A stretch of 64,000 nt of DNA from Pseudomonas marginalis (GCF_024169655.1 NZ_JALJWV010000001.1:3725001-3789000), one strand, 5' to 3'. Counted from the first letter of the stretch, positions 45,366-55,894 are shown. Numbers and translations are program-made. The notes: a model not told the origin generated them from the sequence alone.

Positions 45366-46001
45366 TTAAGCGGGGCGCTTTTCAATCACTGCGTCGATCA
45401 ACCCGTAATCACGCGCGGCTTCAGCGCTCATGAAATTGTCACGGTTGGTATCACGCTCGATTTCTTCCAAGGTGTGCCCGCTGTGCTTGGCCATCAGCGT
45501 GTTAAGACGCTCACGAATAAAGAGGATTTCCTTGGCATGGATTTCGATGTCCGATGCCTGCCCCTGGAAACCGCCCAGTGGCTGGTGAATCATCACGCGC
45601 GAGTTCGGCAGGCAGTAACGCTTGCCTTCGGCACCCGCGGTCAGCAGGAAAGCGCCCATGCTGCAGGCTTGGCCGATGCAGGTGGTCGACACGTTTGGCT
45701 TGATGAACTGCATGGTGTCGTAAATCGACATACCTGCAGTCACCGAACCGCCTGGCGAGTTAATGTAAAGATGGATGTCCTTGTCCGGGTTTTCCGCTTC
45801 AAGGAACAGCAGTTGCGCACAAATCAGGTTGGCCATGTAGTCCTCTACCGGGCCCACCAGAAAGATCACTCGCTCCTTGAGCAGGCGCGAGTAGATGTCG
45901 TAGGCGCGTTCGCCACGAGCGGACTGCTCGACAACCATCGGGACCAGGCCGCCTGCGGCCTGGATATCAGAGTTCTGCTGAATATAGGAATTACGGAACA
46001 T
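45366..46001 (-). CDS. clpP: ATP-dependent Clp protease proteolytic subunit
   Basis: The 211-residue serine protease has Ser in [14 protein letters not shown], His in [14 protein letters not shown], and Asp in [12 protein letters not shown]. It assembles into a fourteen-mer barrel and works with ClpX or ClpA. The short N-terminal propeptide region ([20 protein letters not shown]) fits the autoprocessed form. It follows tig across a strong hairpin. Confidence 0.97.
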   Translation of the reverse strand: MFRNSYIQQNSDIQAAGGLVPMVVEQSARGERAYDIYSRLLKERVIFLVGPVEDYMANLICAQLLFLEAENPDKDIHLYINSPGGSVTAGMSIYDTMQFIKPNVSTTCIGQACSMGAFLLTAGAEGKRYCLPNSRVMIHQPLGGFQGQASDIEIHAKEILFIRERLNTLMAKHSGHTLEEIERDTNRDNFMSAEAARDYGLIDAVIEKRPA

Positions 46002-46040
46002 GCTCTGCAGTTACTCCCAAATAGTCATGTCTTGAAAACG

Positions 46041-46067
46041 CATAAGCCAGCGCGAGGCTGGCTTATG
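46041..46067. terminator. Hairpin between tig and clpP
   Basis: CATAAGCCAGC and GCTGGCTTATG pair perfectly around GCGAG, an eleven-base-pair stem lying between the tig stop and the clpP start. The trailing T content on the minus strand is low, so partial read-through into clpP is plausible. Confidence 0.7.
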
Positions 46068-46092
46068 GTTGTATTTCGAACGAGTTGGACAA

Positions 46093-47403
46093 TCAGTCGG
46101 CTTGTGCTGCTTCCGCCGGCTTGACTGCTTCTTCGTAAGAGACCGCTTTATCGGTCACCTTAGCCTTCTGCAGAACAGTATCCACAACTTGTTCTTCCAG
46201 CACAACCGAACGTACTTCGTTCAGCTGCTGGTCGTTCTTGTAGTACCAAGCCACAACCTGCTCAGGCTCCTGGTAGGCCGAAGCCATTTCCTGGATCATT
46301 TCACGAACGCGGTCTTCGTCAGGCTTGAGGTCGAACTGCTTGACCACTTCAGCCACGATCAGGCCCAGCACGACGCGGCGCTTGGCTTGCTCTTCGAACA
46401 GCTCGGCCGGCAGTTGGTCAGGCTTGATGTTGCCACCAAACTGCTGAACAGCTTGTACGCGCAGGCGATCCACTTCGTTGGACAGCAGAGCCTTAGGCAC
46501 TTCGATCGGGTTGGCGATCAGCAGACCGTCCATGACCTGGTTCTTGACCTTGGACTTGACGGCCTGACGCAGCTCACGCTCCATGTTCTTGCGAACTTCG
46601 GTGCGGAAGCCGTCGATGCCGGTTTCCTTGATGCCAAATTGAGCGAAGAACTCTTCGTTCAGCTCTGGCAGCTTAGGCTCGGAAACGCTGTTGACCGTCA
46701 CGGTGAACTCGGCGGCTTTGCCGGCCAGGTCCAGGTTCTGGTAGTCAGCCGGGAAAGTCAGGTTCAGAACGCGCTCTTCGCCAGCTTTTGCACCAACCAG
46801 GCCGTCTTCAAAACCCGGGATCATGCGGTTGGAGCCCAGCACCAACTGAGTGCCCTTGGCGGAGCCGCCAGCGAATGCTTCGCCGTCAACCTTGCCCACG
46901 AAATCGATGTTCAGTTGGTCTTCGTTCTGGGCAGCACGCTCGGCCACTTCGAAACGGGTGTTCTGCTTGCGCAGGACTTCCAGCATGTTGTCCAGGTCGG
47001 CATCAGCCACTTCAGCGCTCAGGCGCTCGATCGCAATACCTTCGAAACCGGCAACTTCGAACTCTGGGAACACTTCGAATACAGCAACGTACTCCAGGTC
47101 CTTGCCCGCTTCCAGGGACTTAGGCTCGATCGACGGCGAGCCGGCCGGGTTCAGCTTTTGCTCAACAACCGCTTCGTAGAAAGAAGCCTGGATCACATCG
47201 CCTACCGCTTCCTGACGCGCATCAGCACCAAAACGGCGCTTGATTTCGCTCATTGGCACTTTGCCTGGACGGAAGCCAGCGATCTTGGCCTTTTGGGCAG
47301 TCTGCTGCAGACGCTTGTTGACCGCAGTCTCGATGCGCTCTGCCGGCACGGTGATGCTCAGGCGGCGCTCGAGAGCAGTAGTATTTTCAACAGAAACTTG
47401 CAT
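46093..47403 (-). CDS. tig: Trigger factor (ribosome-associated chaperone)
   Basis: The 436-residue chaperone starts at ATG 47403 ([20 protein letters not shown]). The ribosome-binding signature is [17 protein letters not shown]; the central FKBP-like PPIase domain includes [20 protein letters not shown] and the C-terminal arms are helical. It binds nascent chains at the ribosome exit tunnel. It heads the conserved tig-clpP-clpX-lon order. Confidence 0.97.
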   Translation of the reverse strand: MQVSVENTTALERRLSITVPAERIETAVNKRLQQTAQKAKIAGFRPGKVPMSEIKRRFGADARQEAVGDVIQASFYEAVVEQKLNPAGSPSIEPKSLEAGKDLEYVAVFEVFPEFEVAGFEGIAIERLSAEVADADLDNMLEVLRKQNTRFEVAERAAQNEDQLNIDFVGKVDGEAFAGGSAKGTQLVLGSNRMIPGFEDGLVGAKAGEERVLNLTFPADYQNLDLAGKAAEFTVTVNSVSEPKLPELNEEFFAQFGIKETGIDGFRTEVRKNMERELRQAVKSKVKNQVMDGLLIANPIEVPKALLSNEVDRLRVQAVQQFGGNIKPDQLPAELFEEQAKRRVVLGLIVAEVVKQFDLKPDEDRVREMIQEMASAYQEPEQVVAWYYKNDQQLNEVRSVVLEEQVVDTVLQKAKVTDKAVSYEEAVKPAEAAQAD

Positions 47404-47764
47404 GGATATTCCTCGTTGCACAGACGTTAGCCGGCCGTTTCCGACCCCAGAATCAAGGGCATGCATTCTAGTGGGTCAAACTCAAGAAGTCACCCTACTG
47501 GAAACGGGTAAAAAAACAGCAGGCAATTTATCGGTACGAAGACACTGTTGCGCCTCGCCCCGGTGACAAATACAACCAATCACGCCAGGGCTCTGCGCCG
47601 ACCCTTCTATATATAGAAGAAGTCGCCAATCATCTCCCTGACGGCCAGCCCCGCGAACAGAACCGGCGGGCAGCGCGGCATCATCGAGACACATAAATAC
47701 GACGAAACGCCCTGCCTTGCGACCCAGAACCTGCGGCCGCGGAATACTCGAACCGCTAAAACAA
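47404..47764. other. Intergenic region upstream of tig
   Basis: Apart from the tig promoter, which must lie here on the minus strand, no credible gene is seen. A perfect 16-base AT-rich palindrome CTTCTATATATAGAAG occupies 47604-47619, about 200 bases before tig. Apparent ORFs across this region and the tRNAs are fortuitous. Confidence 0.5.
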
Positions 47765-47796
47765 AAAAGGCGCCAGACTGTTAGATCTGGCGCCTT
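47765..47796 (-). terminator. Terminator of the tRNA operon
   Basis: AAGGCGCCAGA and TCTGGCGCCTT pair around CTGTTAGA-type loop bases, followed on the minus strand by a T6 run. It lies eight bases after the last tRNA gene. Confidence 0.9.
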
Positions 47797-47803
47797 TCGA
47801 ATA

Positions 47804-47879
47804 TGGGGTGGACGAAGGGGATCGAACCCTCGACAACGGGAGTCACAATCCCGTGCTCTACCAACTGAGCTACGCCCAC
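47804..47879 (-). tRNA. tRNA-His (GTG), copy 2
   Basis: A 76-base gene including CCA with GTGGGCG acceptor, TAGCTCAGTTGGTAGAGCA D arm, GGGATTGTGACTCCC anticodon arm (GTG) and GGGTTCGATCCCC T arm. It is identical to the copy at 48099-48174 and last of the operon. Confidence 0.97.
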
Positions 47880-47956
47880 CATATTGCGTTAACAAAGAAA
47901 CCAAACCACTTCTTTGTCGAACCTCACCCCGCCTTTCGGCCGGGCAAAGTTTTAAT

Positions 47957-48041
47957 TGGTGCGGATGAAGAGACTCGAACTCTTACGCCTTGCGGCGCTG
48001 GAACCTAAATCCAGTGTGTCTACCAATTCCACCACATCCGC
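47957..48041 (-). tRNA. tRNA-Leu (TAG)
   Basis: An 85-base gene including CCA, with the long variable arm typical of tRNA-Leu (CGCCGCAAGGCG). The acceptor begins GCGGATG, the anticodon stem-loop is CTGGATTTAGGTTCCAG (TAG), and the T loop is GAGTTCGAGTCTC. It lies between the two tRNA-His genes. Confidence 0.97.
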
Positions 48042-48058
48042 GCTTGAAGCTCTTAAAG

Positions 48059-48091
48059 CAAAGGCGCCAGATGGTTAATCTGGCGCCTTTT
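48059..48091 (-). terminator. Internal hairpin after first tRNA-His
   Basis: AAGGCGCCAGA and TCTGGCGCCTT form the same stem as the operon terminator at 47765-47796. On the minus strand it is followed by TTGCTTTAAG, without a long T-run, so it probably acts as a processing or partial terminator site. The tRNA-His plus hairpin unit appears duplicated. Confidence 0.7.
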
Positions 48092-48098
48092 CAAAATA

Positions 48099-48174
48099 TG
48101 GGGTGGACGAAGGGGATCGAACCCTCGACAACGGGAGTCACAATCCCGTGCTCTACCAACTGAGCTACGCCCAC
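48099..48174 (-). tRNA. tRNA-His (GTG), copy 1
   Basis: The gene is 76 bases with CCA encoded, identical to the copy at 47804-47879 (anticodon GTG, acceptor GTGGGCG). Flanking hairpins of both copies also match, indicating a tandem duplication with tRNA-Leu between. Confidence 0.97.
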
Positions 48175-48206
48175 CATCTAACGCTACTTGTGCCAAAGCT
48201 GCCTAA

Positions 48207-48283
48207 TGGCGCACCCGGCAGGACTCGAACCTGCGACCATCCGCTTAGAAGGCGGATGCTCTATCCAGCTGAGCTACGGGCGC
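48207..48283 (-). tRNA. tRNA-Arg (TCT)
   Basis: A 77-base gene with CCA: acceptor GCGCCCG, D arm AGCTCAGCTGGATAGAGC, anticodon arm CCGCCTTCTAAGCGG (TCT), T arm GCAGGTTCGAGTCCTGC. It is first in the tRNA operon, about 110 bases after the predicted transcription start. Confidence 0.97.
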
Positions 48284-48399
48284 CTGATTAATCTGTACTC
48301 TTTGAGGATTACAAACTAAGTGCTTCCAGCCTTGCAGAGCAACAATCCTGCTTGACCTTCTTAACCAGTGCTAGGCTGTGCCCGACAAGTGCGACGAAT

Positions 48400-48427
48400 A
48401 GTATAGACGCACCGGAAAGCCGTCAAA
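48400..48427 (-). promoter_or_regulatory. Promoter of the tRNA Arg-His-Leu-His operon
   Basis: On the minus strand TTTGAC (48422-48427) and TATACT (48400-48405) are 16 bases apart, followed by a short start region and a leader. This is the best sigma70 match upstream of tRNA-Arg and would transcribe all four tRNAs. Confidence 0.75.
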
Positions 48428-48558
48428 TCTTTTTTGAAAAAAATTCATTTTATTTAAGGGGTTAGGCCAATTTGCAGACCAAGCGCCTTTGCCCTCGCGC
48501 GCTGGCATGCGAGAATGCGCGCACTTTTCTTCCCCCTCTCGATGGTTAATCACGCGTA

Positions 48559-49413
48559 ATGACTGCACAACTTATCGACGGCAAATCAATCGCCGCCAGC
48601 CTGCGCCAGCAGATCGCCAAACGCGTCACCGAGCGTAGCCAGCAAGGCCTGCGCACGCCTGGCCTCGCGGTGATCCTGGTCGGCAGCGATCCTGCGTCTC
48701 AGGTTTATGTCTCGCACAAGCGTAAGGACTGTGAAGAGGTCGGCTTTATTTCCAAGGCCTACGACTTACCTTCCGAGACCACCCAGCAGGCCCTTACCGA
48801 CCTGATCGACGGCCTCAACGATGACCCGAACATCGACGGCATCCTGGTGCAACTGCCATTGCCCGCGCATCTGGACGCCTCCCAGTTGCTCGAACGCATC
48901 CGCCCGGACAAAGACGTCGACGGCTTCCACCCGTATAACGTCGGCCGCCTGGCGCAGCGCATCCCGCTGCTGCGCCCATGCACGCCGAAAGGCATCATGA
49001 CCCTGCTGGAAAGCACCGGCGTCAATCTTTACGGCCTCGACGCCGTGATCGTCGGCGCCTCCAACATCGTTGGGCGCCCGATGGCCATGGAACTGCTGCT
49101 CGCCGGCTGCACCGTGACCGTGACCCACCGCTTCACCAAAGACCTCGCCGGTCACGTCGGCCGTGCCGACCTGGTGGTAGTGGCCGCCGGCAAGCCGGGC
49201 CTGGTCAAGGGTGAGTGGATCAAGGAAGGCGCGATCGTCATCGACGTCGGCATCAACCGTCAGGCAGACGGCAAGCTGGTCGGCGACGTGGTGTACGAAA
49301 CCGCCCTGCCCCGCGCCGGATGGATCACCCCGGTACCGGGTGGCGTTGGCCCGATGACCCGTGCCTGCCTGCTAGAAAATACACTGTACGCGGCGGAAAC
49401 CCTGCACGGCTGA
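48559..49413 (+). CDS. folD: Bifunctional methylenetetrahydrofolate dehydrogenase/cyclohydrolase
   Basis: The 284-residue FolD has the catalytic Tyr/Lys in [17 protein letters not shown], the folate-site QLPLPAHL, the NADP-binding [18 protein letters not shown] and the C-terminal signature [19 protein letters not shown]. It converts methylene-THF to formyl-THF in one-carbon metabolism. No clear Shine-Dalgarno is visible before ATG 48559. It is divergent from the tRNA operon. Confidence 0.97.
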   Translation: MTAQLIDGKSIAASLRQQIAKRVTERSQQGLRTPGLAVILVGSDPASQVYVSHKRKDCEEVGFISKAYDLPSETTQQALTDLIDGLNDDPNIDGILVQLPLPAHLDASQLLERIRPDKDVDGFHPYNVGRLAQRIPLLRPCTPKGIMTLLESTGVNLYGLDAVIVGASNIVGRPMAMELLLAGCTVTVTHRFTKDLAGHVGRADLVVVAAGKPGLVKGEWIKEGAIVIDVGINRQADGKLVGDVVYETALPRAGWITPVPGGVGPMTRACLLENTLYAAETLHG

Positions 49414-49751
49414 TCGATGGTTCTGGTCCTGAAATAGGTTTACACCTGTTTCAGTCTGAAAACGCCCGTCGCAGCACCAGATTTCTCGTTTCTTCGACAT
49501 CCTTTTCACCGGCCATCGACGGGACAGGGCGCAACTTACCGCCACTCCTTTGAAAAATCCCATTAGGCCCGCCCACAAGCGGGCCTTTTTTTTCCCTTAG
49601 GGTGAGTACAAGGCCCACCAATCATCGCCTTACAGCCTTTATTTAAAGGCTCTCTATCGTTTTCTGATCCATACTCCTAAAATGTAACGTCATTTTTCAT
49701 AACGCCCGTTGCAGAACGGTATTTCCTTACTTTTTTAGCGAGTTCATCCGC
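49414..49751. other. Intergenic region between folD and pbpG
   Basis: The stretch holds a hairpin CTGAAATAGG/CCTGTTTCAG (49429-49454, one G-T pair) just after folD and the terminator at 49565-49595, but no convincing gene. The pbpG promoter probably lies in the AT-rich part after 49620. Confidence 0.45.
49565..49595 (+). terminator. Intrinsic terminator downstream of folD
   Basis: AGGCCCGC-CCACAA-GCGGGCCT is a perfect eight-base-pair stem followed by T7-8. Confidence 0.92.
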
Positions 49752-50675
49752 GTGAAAATTCGTCTCTCTCTCGTCAGCCTTTTATTTGCTTTCACCGGCA
49801 CCTTTGCGCACGCCGCCGAAACCACCCTGGCCCCGCGTGACACCTCAAAACTGCAAATCGCTTCCGGCAGCGCCATGCTGGTCGATCTGCAAACCAACAA
49901 AGTCATCTATTCCAGCAACCCGGACGTGGTGGTGCCCATTGCGTCCGTGAGCAAGCTCATGACCGGCCTGATCGTGCTGGAAGCCAAGCAAAACATGGAC
50001 GAGTACATCGACATCAACATCACCGACACGCCAGAAATGAAAGGCGTGTTCTCCCGAGTGAAGATCGGCAGCCAAATGCCGCGCAAAGAGATGTTGCTGA
50101 TCGCCCTGATGTCCTCGGAAAACCGCGCCGCCGCCAGCCTGGCCCACCACTACCCGGGCGGCTACCCAGCCTTCATTGCGGCGATGAACGCCAAGGCCAA
50201 GGCGCTGGGCATGACCAGCACCCATTACGTCGAGCCTACCGGCCTGTCCATCCATAACGTGTCGACCGCCAGGGACCTGAGCAAGCTGCTGGCCTACGCG
50301 CGTAAATTCCCGATGCTGAGCCAATTGAGCACCACCAAGGAAAAGACCGTCGCGTTCCGCAAGCCCAACTACACCTTGGGTTTCTCCAACACCGACCACC
50401 TGATCAATCGCGCCAACTGGGATATCAAGCTGACCAAGACCGGCTTTACCAACCAGGCCGGCCACTGCCTGGTGCTGGTGACCAGCATGGGTAACCGCCC
50501 GGTGTCGCTGGTGATCCTCGATGCCTTCGGCAAGTTCACCCACTTCGCCGACGCCAGCCGTATTCGCAACTGGGTCGAGACCGGCAAGGGCGGTTCGGTG
50601 CCGGACGTTGCGTTGCGCTACAAGGCCGACAAGAACCTGAAGAACCGCCCGAACACCGCAGAAGTTCGTCGCTGA
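49752..50675 (+). CDS. pbpG: D-alanyl-D-alanine endopeptidase (PBP7-like)
   Basis: The 307-residue protein begins with a GTG start and a Sec signal peptide ([19 protein letters not shown]). Serine-peptidase S11 motifs are SVSK (SxxK), SSEN (SxN) and KTG in [10 protein letters not shown]. It cuts D-Ala-DAP cross-links in peptidoglycan in the periplasm. It is monocistronic, with a terminator at 50699-50728 (TGCCCCGA/TCGGGGCA plus T6). Confidence 0.95.
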   Translation: MKIRLSLVSLLFAFTGTFAHAAETTLAPRDTSKLQIASGSAMLVDLQTNKVIYSSNPDVVVPIASVSKLMTGLIVLEAKQNMDEYIDINITDTPEMKGVFSRVKIGSQMPRKEMLLIALMSSENRAAASLAHHYPGGYPAFIAAMNAKAKALGMTSTHYVEPTGLSIHNVSTARDLSKLLAYARKFPMLSQLSTTKEKTVAFRKPNYTLGFSNTDHLINRANWDIKLTKTGFTNQAGHCLVLVTSMGNRPVSLVILDAFGKFTHFADASRIRNWVETGKGGSVPDVALRYKADKNLKNRPNTAEVRR

Positions 50676-50698
50676 ACCCAAACGCCCCCATCTGACCA

Positions 50699-50728
50699 AT
50701 GCCCCGACCTGTTCGGGGCATTGTTTTT
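50699..50728 (+). terminator. Intrinsic terminator downstream of pbpG
   Basis: TGCCCCGA-CCTGT-TCGGGGCA followed by TTGTTTTTT. Confidence 0.9.
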
Positions 50729-50845
50729 TCTGCATGCGCCACACAAAAACAGACGGTTGGTCTGCGGCAAAATAGCGCACGAACGGGCTTTTACTTTGTG
50801 CCTGAACTGCCGCTAAATGTTCACCCCTTTTAATCGACTTCGTTC

Positions 50846-51235
50846 ATGGCTCGTCTCAAACGCATCAGTCCCTGGATTGCCTGCCTGGCCGTCGTGCTGA
50901 ACATGCTGGCCATGCCGCTCAGCCGCGCCATGCAGACGCCGGATATGGGACTGTTGCTGTGGGGCGGATTCTGCTCGGGCGGCGCCTCGCAAGCGCTGCC
51001 GTCCAACTTGAGCAAGCTGATCGACCCGCTCCAGACGGCGCCGTCAAACACCGCCATGAAACACAGCGATTGCTGCTGCGGTCATGCAGGGCTGGCGGCG
51101 CTGCCATCCAACTACTACCGACATTTCCTACCGCGCTATGCGCCGGACACCACCCTCGACAACCCCGAGTTGCCGACGCTGCACCCCAGAATCCGCTGGC
51201 CGAGCCTGAGCCCGCGCGCCTCCCCTACCGCTTGA
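50846..51235 (+). CDS. DUF2946-type small metal-associated membrane protein
   Basis: The 129-residue protein has an N-terminal signal or TM segment (WIACLAVVLNMLAMPLSRAM) and a Cys/His cluster HSDCCCGHAG near residue 72, a plausible metal site. DUF2946 proteins typically lie next to TonB-dependent copper or other metal receptors, and a TonB-dependent receptor follows here after 95 bases. It probably helps handle the imported metal in the periplasm. The family assignment is from pattern memory. Confidence 0.8.
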   Translation: MARLKRISPWIACLAVVLNMLAMPLSRAMQTPDMGLLLWGGFCSGGASQALPSNLSKLIDPLQTAPSNTAMKHSDCCCGHAGLAALPSNYYRHFLPRYAPDTTLDNPELPTLHPRIRWPSLSPRASPTA

Positions 51236-51330
51236 TCGACACCGGCGCCGCCCCATAGGCGGCGCGATCTGCTTGTCAGCCGCCCGCCTGGGCGTCCTCG
51301 AAGTGTCTTGATCATCAGGAATGGTGCGTT

Positions 51331-53418
51331 ATGCCTGCTCGAATGACTTTGCCTCGCGCAAAGCGTGTCTCTGTGTCCCGCCCGCTATGGCCCTTGCTCT
51401 CCATCGGCCTGTTCGCCCTCAACCCGCTGTCCTCGGCCCTGGCCGAAACCGGCAAGACCGAAGACTCAACCCTCACCCTAGGCACCGTCACGGTCCAGGG
51501 CGCCAGCGCCAGCAGCGGCCCGCTGAGCACCAGCAGCGTGCTCAGTTCGGTGGATGTGCTCGGCGCCGACATCCTCGAAAAAATGCCGGTCAACTACAGC
51601 TGGGAGCTGTTCAGCCGTGCGCCGGGGGTGATCCTCACCGAGTTCAACCAAGGTACCACCTCCGGCAAGATTTCCTTTCGCGGCTTTAACGGCGAAGGCG
51701 AAGTCAACGCAGTGAAGCTGTTGATCGACGGCATTCCAAGCAATAGCAACGACGGCAACATGCCGTTCATGGACATGATTTTCCCGATGGAACTGGACAG
51801 CATCGAAGTGGTGCGCGGCACCAGCGATGCGCGTTACGGCCTGAACAACATCGCCGGCAACGTCAATATGCTGACCCGCACCGGCGGCGACTACACCAAG
51901 GCGCGAGTGCGCTACGGCAGTTACAACACCCAGGAAACGCAACTGGCCAAGGGCATCGAAGGCAGCAACTGGACGCAGAACTACTTCTTCGCCTATCAGA
52001 AGTCCGACGGTTACCGCGATCACGCCGAGGCGGACAAATTTTCCATGTCCGGCAAATGGTTCTACACCCCGGACGACAACAGCTACCGCATCGGCCTGAT
52101 CGCCCGTCACTACGAAACCGAGGCGCAGGAGCCCGGCTACTTGAGTGAAGAGGATGCCCACCAGCACCCGACCATGACCAACAGCTACAACGCCTCCGAC
52201 AAAGGCACGCGGCGGATGAACCAGGTCAGCGTGCACTTCGACACCGACCTGGCCGAGACGCTGGCCTGGTCGGCAAAAACCTACGTCAATACCTTCGACG
52301 ACCGGCGCTGGACGCAGTACTGGCGCACCAGCGCCCAGCAGGAGCGCGATGCCTACGAAACCCAGTACGGCGCCCTCACCTCCCTGACCTGGCGCCCGGA
52401 AGTCAGTTGGCTGTACGACTTCGCCCTGGAAGGCGGCGCGGACATGCAGCAGCAACAGAACAAGAGCGAGCGCTACCGCACCAAGGACCGCCTGCGCCTG
52501 GCGCAAACCCGCGACCAGCGATTCGACTTCGACACCTACGGCGCCTACGTCCAGGCCGAGATCAAGCCGTTCGAGTCGCTGAAAATCGTCCCGGCGTATC
52601 GCGTCGATAAGATCCAGGGCAACTTCACCAACGAAATGACCGGCATGGACTACGACATCAACGACTATGGGCTGATCAAACAACCCAAGCTCAGCGTGGT
52701 GTATTCACCGTGGGACGTGGCCAGCGTCTACGCCAACTGGGGGCGTACCTTCCAGGTCGGCACCGGCGCGGCGGCCTATAAGATTCCACCGCGGGATACC
52801 AACCTGGCGCCGTCGATCAACGAAGGCTGGGAAACCGGGATCAAGTTCACCCCGGCCGATTGGATCGATGGCCGCGTCGCCTATTGGCAGCAAGAGGCCA
52901 GCGGTGAAGTCAGTCGCCGGCTCAACGACCCGAGCGGCGAGTCGGATAACGTCGGCGAAACCCGGCGCTGGGGATATGACGCGCAGTTGAACCTGCACCC
53001 GAACGAGCGCACCGACATCTGGATGGCCTACTCCTGGCAGTATTCGAAAATCCTCCAGCCGAGCTCGAGCTTGCCCAACAGCAAAGGCCAGGAAATCGAC
53101 CACATCCCGCATCACCTGTACAACGCCGGCGTCAGCTACAAGGCCACGCCCGCGCTGCAGTTGACGGCGTGGATGAACGGCCAGACCAACTACTACCTGG
53201 AACGCGAGAACACCAAGGGCACTTACGGCGGCTACGTCTTGATGAACCTCGGCGCCACGTACCAGGTGACTGAATCGGTCAGTGTCGACCTGCAGTTGAA
53301 AAACCTCACCAACCGCTACTACGAATACGTCTGGTATGACCCGGACGGCGCCCAGGCCTCGCTGCACTCACCCGGCGACGGGCGCGCGCTGTATACCGGC
53401 GTCACCGTGGATTTCTGA
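51331..53418 (+). CDS. TonB-dependent outer membrane receptor
   Basis: The 695-residue receptor has a long signal peptide (WPLLSIGLFALNPLSSALAE), a TonB-box-like TLTLGTVTVQG, the plug domain (ISFRGFNGEGEVNAVKLLID; VVRGTSDARYGLNNIAGNVN) and a beta-barrel ending in TGVTVDF with terminal Phe. The gene starts a metal/flavin cluster with the two-component system convergent behind it. The ligand may be a ferric chelate or copper; no Fur box is visible upstream, so iron is not proven. Confidence 0.92.
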   Translation: MPARMTLPRAKRVSVSRPLWPLLSIGLFALNPLSSALAETGKTEDSTLTLGTVTVQGASASSGPLSTSSVLSSVDVLGADILEKMPVNYSWELFSRAPGVILTEFNQGTTSGKISFRGFNGEGEVNAVKLLIDGIPSNSNDGNMPFMDMIFPMELDSIEVVRGTSDARYGLNNIAGNVNMLTRTGGDYTKARVRYGSYNTQETQLAKGIEGSNWTQNYFFAYQKSDGYRDHAEADKFSMSGKWFYTPDDNSYRIGLIARHYETEAQEPGYLSEEDAHQHPTMTNSYNASDKGTRRMNQVSVHFDTDLAETLAWSAKTYVNTFDDRRWTQYWRTSAQQERDAYETQYGALTSLTWRPEVSWLYDFALEGGADMQQQQNKSERYRTKDRLRLAQTRDQRFDFDTYGAYVQAEIKPFESLKIVPAYRVDKIQGNFTNEMTGMDYDINDYGLIKQPKLSVVYSPWDVASVYANWGRTFQVGTGAAAYKIPPRDTNLAPSINEGWETGIKFTPADWIDGRVAYWQQEASGEVSRRLNDPSGESDNVGETRRWGYDAQLNLHPNERTDIWMAYSWQYSKILQPSSSLPNSKGQEIDHIPHHLYNAGVSYKATPALQLTAWMNGQTNYYLERENTKGTYGGYVLMNLGATYQVTESVSVDLQLKNLTNRYYEYVWYDPDGAQASLHSPGDGRALYTGVTVDF

Positions 53419-53448
53419 TTGGCACAGTCGCCGGGGCTCGATGAACGT

Positions 53449-54779
53449 TCATGTCGGCAAGCGTAAAAACTGAACGTTCACTTCAAACCCGTCTTCCCTG
53501 CCTGTCGCCGGCGACGCCAGGGTCATACGCGCCTTGACCCCGTGGACGATGGTCTTGGCAATCGCCAGCCCCAGCCCTGTACCGCTGGCTTCGCTGCTGC
53601 CGCGCACGAAACGCTCGGTCAGGCGCTGCAACACCGACGCCGGCACAGCCGGTCCGCCGTTGACCACCCGCAGCAGTGCCTGGTCCGTGAGGCTGACGTC
53701 GACCGGTTGATCCGCCGCGCCGTACTTCAACGCATTCTCGATCAAGTTACGCAGCAGGATGCCGAACGCGTCCGGGTCAATCGCGCAATACACGCTGCCC
53801 TCGGTTGGCAACTGCAACCGGATGCGCTGCCCGCTGCTGCGATTCCACTCATCGACCCCGTGGGCCAGTAAGGGAATCAGGTCCTGGGGCGCCTCGGACA
53901 ACAGCCCGCCGCCCTCGGCCTTGGCCAACTGCATGAGTTTTTCCGAGAGCCGCGCCAGTTCGCGCAGGGAGTCTTCGATCTTCGCCGCACGCACGCGCAA
54001 CGGGCCTTCCGGTGCTTCCTGGCGCAAGCGCTGGATCTGCGCCAACGTCGCCGCCAACGGCGTGCGCAACTCGTGGGCACTGTTGGCAGTGAAGCTGCGC
54101 TCAGCCTCCAAGGCCTTGCGCAAGCGCTCCAGCAGGTGGTTGACCGCATCGGCCAACGGCTCGATTTCAGCCGGCAGCCGCGCCACGCCGATCGGCGACA
54201 AATCCCCCACGCCACGGGCTTCCACGGCCCGGCGATACGCCAACACGCTACGCAGGCTGAGGCGCACAAACAGCCAAGTGCCCAACAGGCTGATGGGGAT
54301 CAGTGCCAATAACGGCACCAACAAGGCCAGCAAGGCTTCCCGCGCCGCTTCACGGCGATGCCCCAGCGGCTCGGCGATCTCAATGAACACGGTGTCGCGC
54401 AGCGCACTCGCGCCATACAGCCGGTACTTTTGCGTGGTGGAAAACCCTTCACTCGGCCGTTCGTTGAAGATCTTCGGATCGGCGTCATGGGACTGCATCA
54501 GAATCTGGCCCTGGGCGTCGCGTACCAGGTACGTCAGGTGTTCCTTGTGCATCTTCAGGGTGGCGACGTGCTGGGCCGCGCGCGGCTCCTCGCGGTTGCT
54601 GATTTCCAACACGGCCAAGGGCAGGATGCGTTGGGCCGTCTCTTCCAGGGCGCTGTCGAACGCCTCGTTCAATTCATGTTGCACCACCAGCCAGGCCCCG
54701 ACAGTCGCCCCCAGCCAGAGCAAGGTCATGCCCAGGGTCAACCCCAGGCCAAGGCGTTTTTGCAGGCTGATCGACGACT

Positions 54780-54783
<4 letters not shown>
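53449..54783 (-). CDS. Sensor histidine kinase (two-component system)
   Basis: A 444-residue inner-membrane kinase with two TM segments (residues ~12-33 and ~150-172), a periplasmic sensor of ~120 residues, a HAMP linker, H-box FTANSAHELRTPLAATLAQI, N-box LLRNLIENALKYG and G-box GTGLGLAIAKTI. Layout and size resemble the QseC/PmrB group. Its start overlaps the response regulator gene by four bases. It is convergent with the TonB receptor and divergent, via the regulator, from the PepSY genes. Confidence 0.94.
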
Positions 54784-55439
<656 letters not shown>

Positions 55440-55483
55440 CTGGCACCTCCTGTGATGGTTGTCGTGCAGCACCTTACCCACCT

Positions 55484-55523
55484 TTCCTGACGCGAATCTG
55501 AAGATTCAGCTAGTTGTCAGGAA
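55484..55523. promoter_or_regulatory. Nested palindrome in the regulator/PepSY divergent region
   Basis: Outer arms TTCCTGAC (55484-55491) and GTCAGGAA (55516-55523) enclose an inner palindrome GAATC-TGAA-GATTC (55494-55507). It lies between the divergent response-regulator and PepSY genes, the natural place for the regulator's operator. Function inferred. Confidence 0.6.
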
Positions 55524-55570
55524 TGACCTTTAGGGTAAGCCGCAAATGCCAATCCGGCCGGAGACAGATC

Positions 55571-55894
55571 ATGAAATCAGCTTTTATTGTCAGCACCACA
55601 TTGCTCAGCGTCCTGCTCAGCGGGTACGCCTTGGCCGATGAAGACTGCAGCGAGCCGGTCAGCGACTGGCAACCACGCGAAACCCTGCGCCAGCAAGTGG
55701 AGCAGCAATACGGCTGGAGCGTGCAGCGCATCAAGGTCGACGACGGCTGCTACGAGCTCAAGGGCACCGACCGCAAAGGTAATGCGATCGAAGCCAGCTA
55801 CGCACCGGCCTCGCTTCGTCTGCGCAAACTGGAAATCCATTTCGGCGCCAACGGCGACGCCCGGGATTACCTCAACCGCCCGGGATCTGAATGA
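55571..55894 (+). CDS. Small periplasmic PepSY-domain protein
   Basis: A 107-residue protein with a signal peptide (AFIVSTTLLSVLLSGYALA) and a single PepSY domain (LRQQVEQQYGWSVQRIKVDD then CYELKGTDRKGNAIEASYAP). GGAGA precedes ATG 55571. PepSY domains are thought to be regulatory or redox partners. It opens the operon with the DUF2271, fusion and ApbE genes, 83 bases before the next. Confidence 0.85.
   Translation: MKSAFIVSTTLLSVLLSGYALADEDCSEPVSDWQPRETLRQQVEQQYGWSVQRIKVDDGCYELKGTDRKGNAIEASYAPASLRLRKLEIHFGANGDARDYLNRPGSE

Noticed and set aside
47717..48291. Small ORFs reading MDEGDRTLDNGSHNPVLYQL across the tRNA genes
   Set aside because: They are translations of tRNA-His and tRNA-Arg sequences, a common false gene call.
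49429..49454. A possible insertion-sequence end or terminator after folD
   Set aside because: The CTGAAATAGG/CCTGTTTCAG hairpin has no T-run, no transposase and no target duplication; the true terminator is at 49565-49595.
50729..50845. A Fur box upstream of the DUF2946/TonB receptor genes
   Set aside because: No stretch approaches the GATAATGATAATCATTATC pattern, so iron control through Fur cannot be claimed.
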